From Aquificaceae bacterium (lineage in GTDB: Bacteria; Aquificota; Aquificia; Aquificales; Aquificaceae), in the NCBI GenBank assembly GCA_025057715.1, contig JANWVD010000038.1, positions 1 to 7,382 of the forward strand: a stretch of 7,382 nucleotides of DNA. The letters are read 5' to 3'. Below are positions 1 to 5,721 of the stretch, piece by piece. Position 1 is the stretch's first letter. Every line of letters starts with the position of its first letter. The notes beneath the pieces are model-generated. The model had not been told where the DNA came from. It saw only the letters and a program-made list of their open reading frames with translations, and did no database searches. A program made the translations under genes and the position numbers.

Positions 1-8
1 ACCCCCCA

Positions 9-85
9 TTTGTCACAGTTTTGTCACAGTTTTGTCACAGTTTTCTACAGAAATTCCAGTCATATGTGACAAAAGTGTGACAATT
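9..85. repeat. Phased 11-bp repeat array with dyad symmetry
   Basis: TTGTCACA occurs on the plus strand at 10-17, 21-28 and 32-39. It occurs inverted (TGTGACAA) at 65-72 and 76-83. Within each arm the copies are exactly 11 bp apart, about one helical turn. The copies 21-28/76-83 and 32-39/65-72 share one symmetry centre near position 52, giving an inverted repeat of about 20 bp per arm around a 25-nt centre. A degenerate copy (TTTTCTACAG) follows at 41-50, and a near copy (CGTGACAA) stands alone at 141-148. This region is downstream of bioB. Neither strand shows a T-run after the stem, so an intrinsic terminator is unlikely. A cooperative operator for a leftward gene beyond the window, or an iteron-like site, fits better. 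The binding protein is unknown. I see no trustworthy gene in 1-162. Confidence 0.85.
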
Positions 86-162
86 CGATTTAGCCTAATA
101 CCGCAAAGCCCTTGATAATTCTGGACTTTGGAAGTTGTAACGTGACAATTTGCCTTCATATA

Positions 163-1155
163 TTAAACGTCCCTTAATATATCTGCATTTAGTTGATTTA
201 AGAGCTTGATGTCTTTTTTAAAATCCCTTCCTGCTCTTGTTAGATATCCGCCTACCATCATGGCATTGACCATAAACATAGCCATCCCGTGAAAGTCACC
301 GAGCGTTGATTCTCTTCCACCACAAAGCCGAAGCTGGGCTTTTGGATTGGTTAATCTAAACATTGCAATAACCTTTAGCGCTTCCGTCGCACTTATTCCG
401 GGGGCGTTTTCCATCTTGGTGCCTTTTATAGGCATTATGAAGTTTAGCGGTATTGAATCAACCTCGAGCTTTCTATAGGTTTGAGCAAGACTTACCCTAT
501 CTTCTAAGCTCTCCCCCATACCAAAGATTCCCCCACAACAGGTTGATAATCCCATGGCTTTTATTCTCTTTATTGTTTCAAAACGGGAGAGCCAGCTATG
601 GGTGCTTACTATACTTGGAAAAAACCTCTCCGAAGTTTCAAGATTGTGGTTTATTCTCTCAACGCCTGCCTCTTTTAGAATCTTTAGCTGCTCTTCGTCC
701 AAAGTCCCAGCCGATACGCAAACCCTTATGGGGATTGACTTTTGCTTTATTTCTTTGACACCCTCTGCGAGCTTTAAAACCTCGTCGTAAGTTGCCGCCT
801 TACCGCTTAAAACCATACAGTATCTATTTGCGTTAAATTCTACCCCTCTTTCCGCCCCCTCTATGAGCTCCTCTTTTGGGACTAATGGATAGACATTTAT
901 TGGGGTTTTGTAAAACTTAGATTGAGCGCAAAATCCGCAATCTTCAGAGCAAGCCCCGCTCTTGGCATTTATGATAGAGCAAAACTCATATTCCCCACCT
1001 TTATGAAACTTTAGCTTCACCTTTTGTGCAAGATGCACCAAGTAAGGCAAGAGCTCTATTGGGGAATTTAAAATGCTAAGAGCTTCTTCCTTTGTAAGCT
1101 CTTCGTAGTTTAGAGCCTTGAGATGTATTTCATAAAGCGTCTTTTCCCAATCCAT
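163..1155 (-). CDS. bioB: Biotin synthase BioB (radical SAM)
   Basis: This 330-residue protein is of normal BioB length. It inserts sulfur into dethiobiotin to give biotin, in the cytoplasm. The radical-SAM cluster motif CxxxCxxC is at Cys69, Cys73 and Cys76 (SGACSEDCGFCAQS). The likely ligands of the auxiliary [2Fe-2S] cluster are present: Cys113 (RYCMVLSG), Cys146 (RVCVSAG), Cys206 or Cys207 (TCCGGI), and Arg276 in the RLCGGRE motif. The family signature NHNLETS lies at 170-175. The ATG at 1155 is 10 nt after the mqnC stop, so the gene is the last visible member of the apgM-mqnC-bioB operon. No Shine-Dalgarno sequence precedes it, so translation is probably coupled to mqnC. All key residues are intact. 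Biotin supply is relevant to the biotin carboxylase encoded at the right of the window, although that gene is in a separate unit. Confidence 0.96.
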   Translation of the reverse strand: MDWEKTLYEIHLKALNYEELTKEEALSILNSPIELLPYLVHLAQKVKLKFHKGGEYEFCSIINAKSGACSEDCGFCAQSKFYKTPINVYPLVPKEELIEGAERGVEFNANRYCMVLSGKAATYDEVLKLAEGVKEIKQKSIPIRVCVSAGTLDEEQLKILKEAGVERINHNLETSERFFPSIVSTHSWLSRFETIKRIKAMGLSTCCGGIFGMGESLEDRVSLAQTYRKLEVDSIPLNFIMPIKGTKMENAPGISATEALKVIAMFRLTNPKAQLRLCGGRESTLGDFHGMAMFMVNAMMVGGYLTRAGRDFKKDIKLLNQLNADILRDV

Positions 1156-1165
1156 TTAAGCTATT

Positions 1166-2218
1166 TTAAAAAGTTCTTACGATTTTATAGTAGGTATCTC
1201 TTTGAGCAGGTTTAAAGCCGGCGTCTTTTATGGCATTTACCATCGCTTCTAACTTCGGGATTTTCACCTTAAATCCAGTAGAGGATATGACATTTTCCTC
1301 AATCATCAAGCTCCCAAGGTCGTTTGCACCAAAGTAAAGACCTATGGTTCCAACGCTCATGGTTTGAGTTACGTGAGAGCTCTGGATATTTTTAAAGTTA
1401 TCAAGGTAAATTCTGCTAATTGCTAAGACCTTTAGGTAATTTACGCTTGATGTTTCCCCTACGCTGTCAAGCTCTGTATTTCCGGGTTTAAAAGTCCATG
1501 GGATAAAGGCTGTAAAGCCGCCAGTTTGGTCTTGAATTGAGCGGATAAATTCAAGATGCTCGATGATGTGATGCTCTTTTTCGATGTGTCCAAACATCAT
1601 GGTTGCTGTTGAGGTCATGCCAAGCTCGTGGGCGCTTACATGGACCTCTCTCCATTGCTCTTTTGTGCATTTACCCGGGCTTAATATAGGTCTTACTTCG
1701 CTTGATAGGATTTCTGCCCCGCCGCCGGGGATAGAATCAAGTCCGGCATCTTTTAAAAGTTTTATCAGCTCTTTTATGCTAATTTTTTCAAGCTTTGATA
1801 AATATACGATTTCTGGGGCAGAAAATGAATGTATTTGAATGCTTGGAAACTTGCTTTTAATTGTTGATAGTAAGTTTAAATAGTAATCTAACCTTAAATA
1901 AGGATTTAAACCACCTTGCATTAACAAGGTTGTCCCGCCATTTTCGATAAGTTCTTTAACTTTTTCTAAAATTTCATCTACTGGTAAGGTGTAAGCATCA
2001 TCTGCACCAATTCTTCTCTGGAATGCACAAAACTTGCAACCTGCGACGCAGATGTTAGTGTAATTTACATTCCTGTCAATTACGAAAGTTACTATGTCTT
2101 TATGAAATTTTTGCCTTACGCTATTTGCGATAAAGCCAAGTGTCGAGAGCTCTAATTTAAATAAATTTAGCGCTTCATCTTTAGATATCCGCCTTGAGTC
2201 TAAGACCTTGCTTACCAC
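1166..2218 (-). CDS. mqnC: Cyclic dehypoxanthinyl futalosine synthase MqnC (radical SAM)
   Basis: This 350-residue radical-SAM enzyme belongs to the futalosine pathway of menaquinone synthesis and cyclises dehypoxanthine futalosine. The cluster motif is at Cys57, Cys61 and Cys64 within NYTNICVAGCKFCAFQR. Further family segments are LLMQGGLNP (98-106), the IHSFSAPEI stretch (129-137), DSIPGGGAEIL (161-171) and TATMMFGHIE (204-213). The residues before the cluster (TFVIDRNVNYTN) and the LLMQGG motif favour MqnC over its paralogue MqnE. Translation must start at GTG 2218, because an in-frame stop lies two codons upstream and the ATG at 2220 is out of frame. The start is 15 nt after the apgM stop, with no clear ribosome binding site. 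No other mqn gene is in the window, so the pathway genes are scattered. Confidence 0.93.
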   Translation of the reverse strand: MVSKVLDSRRISKDEALNLFKLELSTLGFIANSVRQKFHKDIVTFVIDRNVNYTNICVAGCKFCAFQRRIGADDAYTLPVDEILEKVKELIENGGTTLLMQGGLNPYLRLDYYLNLLSTIKSKFPSIQIHSFSAPEIVYLSKLEKISIKELIKLLKDAGLDSIPGGGAEILSSEVRPILSPGKCTKEQWREVHVSAHELGMTSTATMMFGHIEKEHHIIEHLEFIRSIQDQTGGFTAFIPWTFKPGNTELDSVGETSSVNYLKVLAISRIYLDNFKNIQSSHVTQTMSVGTIGLYFGANDLGSLMIEENVISSTGFKVKIPKLEAMVNAIKDAGFKPAQRDTYYKIVRTF

Positions 2219-2233
2219 ATGCTAAAGATATGC

Positions 2234-3418
2234 TTATGCGCCGAATTTTTCAAGTCTTAAGCTGTGAGCAAGTAGGTAGTTTATGAGTTTGTAGGTTGGG
2301 AATATACCAAGTTCACCTTTAAGGCATTCTCTTTCAGTCAGTCTTTGTGAGGTTTTACCGAGCGTGAATTTTGAGTAGATTAATACTGGGACTGGATGCC
2401 AAGAATGAGATTTCATAATAGATGGCGTTGAATGGTCGCCTGTTATAGCAATCACATTTGGGTTTAATGACATAATTTCTGGTAAATAACTATCAAACTC
2501 CTCTATTGCTGATATTTTAAGCTCGTAATTTCCATCTTCTCCCGCGGAATCTGTTTTTTTGTAATGTAGGAAAAAGAAGTCATAATCACCCCAGGCAGAT
2601 TTTAGGGTGTTTATTTGGTCTTTAAAGCTCTCCCCGTTAGAGTTTAAAACTTCCATACCTACAAGTTTTGCGATGCCTTTATACATTGGATAAACTGCGA
2701 TTGCACAGGATTTTAGATTGAATTTAGAGTTAAAACTTTCTATTTCCGGCATTCTTGCGAATCCTCTAAGGAGGATGTAATTGGCTTTTTCTTGGTCTTT
2801 TAGGACTTTTTTTACGATTGATAGAAATTCCCGAATTAGTTTTGATGCATCGTCATTACCCTCTGGCTCTTTTGGGAATAGTCCCTCTGATTGTGGGTCT
2901 GTATCTTTTAGCGTAGATTCTACGGGCTTATTAAAGTGAAAAACTAAGCCAAGTCTATGTTCTTTACCTGATTTTATAGATATTGGTAAGTTCTTTATGG
3001 CTTGTGAGAGTTTTTGGGTTATCTCTATGTTTTCTTCGGTTTTGATTCTCCCTGCGCGTCTATCTACTACTTTTCCGTCTTTGTCAATAGTAGCATAGTT
3101 TCCTCGGGCGGTGATGTCATATGGACCTACTTCTAATCCAAGCCCGAGTGCCTCGAGGATACCCCTTCCAATCTGGAACTTAGTTGGGTCATAGCCAAAG
3201 AGTGCAAGATGCCCAGGTCCGCTACCCGGGGTTATGCCAAAGTCCACGGGAATATGGCATCCTGTTGCGCTAAAGCTGACTATCTTATCAAGGTTTGGGG
3301 TTTTAGCAATTTCGAGCTCTGTCATACCATCTTTAATCGGAAGCCCGCCAAGACCATCAAGAACTATCAAAACGATTTTTGAACTCACTCCGTCTTTCTT
3401 GAGTAGGTTTTTAATCAT
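2234..3418 (-). CDS. apgM: 2,3-bisphosphoglycerate-independent phosphoglycerate mutase, archaeal type (ApgM)
   Basis: This protein interconverts 3- and 2-phosphoglycerate without a bisphosphoglycerate cofactor. It belongs to the alkaline-phosphatase superfamily and is cytosolic. Counting from the ATG at 3418 (394 residues), the N-terminal metal site VLIVLDGLGG contains Asp21. The PGSGPGHLALFGYDP stretch carries the probable phosphorylated Ser66. The central HYKKTDSAGEDGN motif is at about 285-297. The C-terminal metal site is DHSTP (Asp328, His329), followed by HSWHPVP with His338 and His341. A TTG at 3436 would add six residues. I prefer ATG 3418, although neither has a Shine-Dalgarno sequence. 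A GTG at 3388 is also possible and lies just before the conserved region. It is the first gene of the leftward operon with mqnC and bioB and is transcribed divergently from the permease gene. Confidence 0.92.
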   Translation of the reverse strand: MIKNLLKKDGVSSKIVLIVLDGLGGLPIKDGMTELEIAKTPNLDKIVSFSATGCHIPVDFGITPGSGPGHLALFGYDPTKFQIGRGILEALGLGLEVGPYDITARGNYATIDKDGKVVDRRAGRIKTEENIEITQKLSQAIKNLPISIKSGKEHRLGLVFHFNKPVESTLKDTDPQSEGLFPKEPEGNDDASKLIREFLSIVKKVLKDQEKANYILLRGFARMPEIESFNSKFNLKSCAIAVYPMYKGIAKLVGMEVLNSNGESFKDQINTLKSAWGDYDFFFLHYKKTDSAGEDGNYELKISAIEEFDSYLPEIMSLNPNVIAITGDHSTPSIMKSHSWHPVPVLIYSKFTLGKTSQRLTERECLKGELGIFPTYKLINYLLAHSLRLEKFGA

Positions 3419-3453
3419 ATAAATATTATGCAACAAGGTTTATATTAGAGACT
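3419..3453. promoter_or_regulatory. Short divergent intergenic region with candidate -10 elements
   Basis: Only 35 AT-rich bases separate the two start codons, so both transcription units must start within or close to this gap. On the minus strand CATAAT (3425-3430) ends 6 nt before the apgM ATG. On the plus strand TATATT (3441-3446) ends 7 nt before the permease ATG, and TATTAT (3424-3429) lies further upstream. I cannot find a good -35 hexamer for either at 16-18 bp. The assignment rests on -10 likeness and position alone, and AT-rich DNA gives such matches by chance. Confidence 0.3.
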
Positions 3454-4290
3454 ATGAACGAGTTTTTAATTAACTTTTACATGTATGTTAAAGAAATGAC
3501 ACTACCTTTTTTAGTTGGCGTTATAATATCTTCAATTTTACAGCTATTTAACGCGCATCTTTTTGTTCGAAAGCCACTGAGAAATCAGTATATAGCACCG
3601 ATTTACACAGGTTTTATTGCAGGGACATTACCTCTTTGCTCTTGTTCTATGATTCCATTTGCCTACATGATAAATAGTTTGTCTAAGACATATGCGCCAA
3701 CGATGGCTTTTTTGGTCGTTGCTCCTATAGTTTCCCCACTTACTATCATGTTAACTTACAGCTACTTTGACTTAAAGATGGCTGTTTTTAGATTGTTTGG
3801 GACATTTATTTTCGCCCTTGCTTTTTCATATATTGTGGCTATGGCTTTTAAAAAGCCGACCACATTACCAACGGCATACAGCCATAAAAAGGCAAAATTA
3901 AGCGAGTTTTACAGGATATTTTTTGATAACTTTTTCGGGATTGGTAAGTATTTACTAATTGGGGTTTTGATTGCGGCGATTTTAAAAACTTTGATAAAGC
4001 CAGAACAGCTTTACTTTGTTTCAAAAAGTACTTTTTCCTATCTTTTACTTTCGCTTATATCAACGCCAATTTACGTTTGCGCTGGGGAAGAGGTGCCAAT
4101 ATCTAAAGCGCTTTCTGAGATTGGATTTAGCAGCGGCAGCTCCCTTAGCTTTATGCTGGGAGCTGCCGGGGTTTGCATACCCACATTTGTGGGCGTTATG
4201 AAGTTTTTACCAAAAAAACTCGTCTTTACCTATGCGGTCTTTTGGGTGCTCTTTTCAGCCCTCATGGGTTTTATGTATGACCTTATTTAA
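3454..4290 (+). CDS. ArsP_1/DUF318-family permease (putative metal or metalloid efflux)
   Basis: This is a 278-residue polytopic membrane protein. About eight hydrophobic segments are visible, near 16-36, 46-72, 82-105, 109-131, 162-180, 194-210, 228-250 and 256-276. The protein has the two-fold repeated build of the ArsP_1 (DUF318) permeases. The first half carries PLCSCSMIP (Cys62, Cys64) followed by VVAPIVSP. The second half carries STPIYVCAGEEVPI (Cys209, Glu212, Glu213) and GAAGVCIPT (Cys241). Paired Cys within membrane segments are typical of the family, whose studied members export organoarsenicals or are linked to metal efflux. The substrate here cannot be read from sequence. A polar cytoplasmic loop lies at about 132-158, without a Cys/His metal-binding cluster. 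It is the only rightward gene. Its stop overlaps the end of the convergent secreted-protein gene by 8 bp. The ribosome binding site is weak. Confidence 0.85.
   Translation: MNEFLINFYMYVKEMTLPFLVGVIISSILQLFNAHLFVRKPLRNQYIAPIYTGFIAGTLPLCSCSMIPFAYMINSLSKTYAPTMAFLVVAPIVSPLTIMLTYSYFDLKMAVFRLFGTFIFALAFSYIVAMAFKKPTTLPTAYSHKKAKLSEFYRIFFDNFFGIGKYLLIGVLIAAILKTLIKPEQLYFVSKSTFSYLLLSLISTPIYVCAGEEVPISKALSEIGFSSGSSLSFMLGAAGVCIPTFVGVMKFLPKKLVFTYAVFWVLFSALMGFMYDLI
4134..4168 (+). repeat. Perfect 11-bp inverted repeat inside the permease gene
   Basis: CGGCAGCTCCC at 4134-4144 is followed, after 13 nt, by its exact reverse complement GGGAGCTGCCG at 4158-4168. Inside the loop, AGC and GCT could extend the stem by 3 bp across a small bulge. 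The sequence encodes the SSGSSLSFMLGAAG part of the second conserved half. It is GC-rich in an otherwise AT-rich gene. It could be an RNA structure or chance arising from Gly/Ser/Ala codons. Confidence 0.75.
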
Positions 4291-5632
4291 AAAACAAGCG
4301 TCTTGTGAGGGCAAATAGAGCTCCAAAGACGGCAAAGAAGCTACCAAAGCCATAACCTGTGTTGCAGCCACCACCACCGCCGCCAGAGGGGGTTGAACCA
4401 ATGCCAACGCCACCACCCCCGCCACCGCCAGAGCCGCCACCAGAACCGCCGCCGCCAGAACCACCGCCACCAGAACCGCCGCCAGAGCCGCCGCCACCAG
4501 AGCCGCCGCCGCTTGGATTAAATTCGTATGCGCCTAAGTCAACAATTGAGCTTCCGTTTCTATCGCCGTCAATTACCCTCGGATTTCCATCAAGGTCTAA
4601 ATCGCCAAGACCGCCTATTCTTGCATTATCACCTCTGTCAATTGCTGGTGAGTTTGCGCTTAGTCTAAAGTCAGTTGCTGAGACGAATCTTGGGTCTTGT
4701 TGGATGTTATTGGCTGCTGTATATGGCGCTGTTGGGCGGTCAGAGAATGCTACTTTCTCAGTTCTTGGGGCACTTGAGAAGTCTATTGAAGGACCTGTAG
4801 TAAAGAGGTTGTTAAAGAGCTCTGTTGTGCCGTTTGTGGAACCTCTATCTACGAATAAATCATCGCCGTCAGCCCCGCCCTCGCGAGCTTCGTTTTGCCA
4901 AAAGATGTTGTTGCTTATAGATACCGTTGCTGAGTTGTCGTTAAGTAAGACAAATAATCCGCCGCCTCTGTTTGGCGCGCTGTTATTTACGAAAGTGTTA
5001 TTTACTACGAAAGCAGAGGCTTGTCCAACAAGAATATGCAGAGCTCCACCGACTGCGTCTGTGGGGCTTGGGGCTCTATTGACTCGGTTATTGGCAAATA
5101 GGTTGCTAAAGACGAAGGCCCTTGAGCCTACCCTCAGTCTTACTGCACCCCCGGGGTTATCTGCGGTGTTATTTAGGAATGAGTTTCTTACTAAATCTAT
5201 GTTGCGGGCTTCTATGAAGATTACACCTCCACCGCTACCTCTGGTGTTGCTTGTGTTTCTAAAGGTGATGCCCTCTATTCTTACAGTTCCCGTATCTGAA
5301 GCGCCGCAAGCTGATTTAACGATTTGGAATATATAACCTCTGTCGCTCTCAAGCGTTACAGGTCCACCCGCTGATCTAATGGTGAGGTTTCTCGAGCATC
5401 CAGGTGATGTTGCTGAATATTCTGGAACCACTGCAAGATGTTCTATACCGCCGCTAAAGCGTATGGTCCCAGATTGGATGCAAACCACCGTATCGCTCGG
5501 CCTACTTGGAGCTTCCCGCACGGCTTGCCTTAGCTCCTCGGCTGTTCTGACAGTTGCTGTGCAGCTCGCTTGGTGATATTCCTTTGCGGCTGCGAAAACT
5601 GCTGATGCAAGTAAAAGTGCTATCGTCTTCAT
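4283..5632 (-). CDS. Secreted parallel beta-helix protein with choice-of-anchor Q-like domain and C-terminal sorting tail
   Basis: This is a 449-residue exported surface protein of unknown exact role. Residues 1-16 form a Sec signal peptide (MKTIALLLASAVFAAA), with likely cleavage after Ala16. About 25-305 has repeating Asn-rich rungs typical of a right-handed parallel beta-helix, for example NSFLNNTA, NNTFVNNS and NNIFWQNE. About 305-371 matches the choice-of-anchor Q pattern: DPRF, then SPAIDRGD, DLDGNPRVIDG and VDLGAYEF. A Gly-Ser linker occupies 374-408. The end (about 417-449) is Gly-rich, then Cys423, a hydrophobic helix, and Arg444-Arg445 near the terminus. Cys24, 51, 80 and 109 may form disulfides. 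The gene has its own promoter and a strong GGGGAGG site 8 nt before the ATG. Beta-helix proteins include adhesins and polysaccharide-active enzymes. No catalytic motif is evident. Confidence 0.85.
   Translation of the reverse strand: MKTIALLLASAVFAAAKEYHQASCTATVRTAEELRQAVREAPSRPSDTVVCIQSGTIRFSGGIEHLAVVPEYSATSPGCSRNLTIRSAGGPVTLESDRGYIFQIVKSACGASDTGTVRIEGITFRNTSNTRGSGGGVIFIEARNIDLVRNSFLNNTADNPGGAVRLRVGSRAFVFSNLFANNRVNRAPSPTDAVGGALHILVGQASAFVVNNTFVNNSAPNRGGGLFVLLNDNSATVSISNNIFWQNEAREGGADGDDLFVDRGSTNGTTELFNNLFTTGPSIDFSSAPRTEKVAFSDRPTAPYTAANNIQQDPRFVSATDFRLSANSPAIDRGDNARIGGLGDLDLDGNPRVIDGDRNGSSIVDLGAYEFNPSGGGSGGGGSGGGSGGGGSGGGGSGGGSGGGGGGGVGIGSTPSGGGGGGCNTGYGFGSFFAVFGALFALTRRLFFK
4286..4372 (-). 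other. C-terminal sorting-signal-like tail of the secreted protein
   Basis: Residues 421-449 read GGCNTGYGFG, then a hydrophobic stretch (SFFAVFGALFAL), then TRRLFFK. The order (Gly-rich stretch with a single Cys, short transmembrane helix, basic cluster at the very end) is that of tripartite CTERM signals such as GlyGly-CTERM, MYXO-CTERM and SYNERG-CTERM. Some of these are cut by rhombosortase-like or related membrane proteases after export. The exact class cannot be fixed from one member, and no sorting enzyme is encoded in the window. Confidence 0.7.
4409..4513 (-). repeat. Gly-Ser linker repeat, (GGGS/GGGGS)n
   Basis: Residues 374-408 consist only of Gly and Ser. Ser is at 374, 378, 383, 387, 392, 397 and 401, spaced 4 or 5 residues apart, and the tract ends in seven Gly. 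The DNA is a run of GGN and TCN codons read on the minus strand. On the plus strand it appears as tandem ccgcca/ccacca-type units. It joins the folded part to the membrane tail and is a likely slippage-prone tract. Confidence 0.95.
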
Positions 5633-5640
5633 TACAAAAA

Positions 5641-5649
5641 CCTCCCCTT
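5641..5649 (-). promoter_or_regulatory. Strong ribosome binding site of the secreted beta-helix gene
   Basis: AAGGGGAGG on the minus strand ends 8 nt before the ATG at 5632. It is the best Shine-Dalgarno match in the window and fixes the start of the 449-residue protein. The apgM, mqnC and bioB starts lack one, so this gene appears set up for high independent translation. Confidence 0.85.
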
Positions 5650-5652
5650 AAA

Positions 5653-5690
5653 ATTAAAACTAATATAAGTCAGTTTGTCAATATCGTCAA
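5653..5690 (-). promoter_or_regulatory. Sigma-70-like promoter of the secreted beta-helix gene
   Basis: On the minus strand TTGACG (5685-5690) and TATATT (5662-5667) are separated by 17 nt. This predicts a transcript start near 5655 and a leader of about 23 nt containing the ribosome binding site. A second overlapping pair, TTGACA (5676-5681) and TTTAAT (5653-5658), also has a 17-nt spacer. It would start transcription within the ribosome binding site, so the first pair is the better call. Confidence 0.7.
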
Positions 5691-5698
5691 GGGGGGTA

Positions 5699-5719
5699 GC
5701 GGGGGGAATTTCCCCCCGC
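5699..5719 (-). terminator. GC-rich hairpin downstream of the biotin carboxylase gene
   Basis: GCGGGGGGAA (5699-5708) and TTCCCCCCGC (5710-5719) are exact reverse complements around one base. This gives a stem of at least 8 bp with a short loop, beginning 2 nt past the biotin carboxylase stop. There is no U-run after it on the minus strand (CUACCCCCCUUGACG follows). It may be a non-canonical terminator or a 3'-end stabiliser separating accC from the promoter of the next gene. Confidence 0.4.
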
Positions 5720-5721
5720 GT

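Noticed and set aside
9..85. CRISPR array at the left end
   Set aside because: The units are only 11 bp with no unique spacers, and some copies are inverted. This is not a CRISPR layout.
16..159. Minus-strand 47-codon ORF in the left-end repeat region
   Set aside because: It has no ribosome binding site, its sequence is dictated by the TGTGACAA repeats, and it has no recognisable protein pattern.
453..790. Two plus-strand ORFs opposite bioB
   Set aside because: They are antisense to conserved bioB sequence with no independent coding evidence.
4016..4201. Plus-strand 61-codon ORF inside the permease
   Set aside because: It is a frame-shifted shadow of the well-supported permease and has no ribosome binding site.
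4286..4372. LPXTG sortase signal on the secreted protein
   Set aside because: No LPXTG-like motif is present. The Gly-rich/Cys/helix/Arg-Arg layout fits other CTERM types better.
4255..4497. Minus-strand 80-codon Ala/Val-rich ORF
   Set aside because: It is an out-of-frame reading of the Gly-Ser linker codons with no start signal. Its hydrophobicity is an artefact of the GC-rich repeat.
4359..5336. Plus-strand 325-codon Pro-rich ORF
   Set aside because: It is the antisense of the secreted protein gene. The Pro/Glu runs are the complement of the Gly-Ser linker. The minus strand has the promoter, ribosome binding site, signal peptide and beta-helix domain.
5676..5681. TTGACA as the main -35 of the secreted gene
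   Set aside because: Its partner at 17 nt (TTTAAT) would start the transcript inside the ribosome binding site. The TTGACG/TATATT pair gives a sensible leader.
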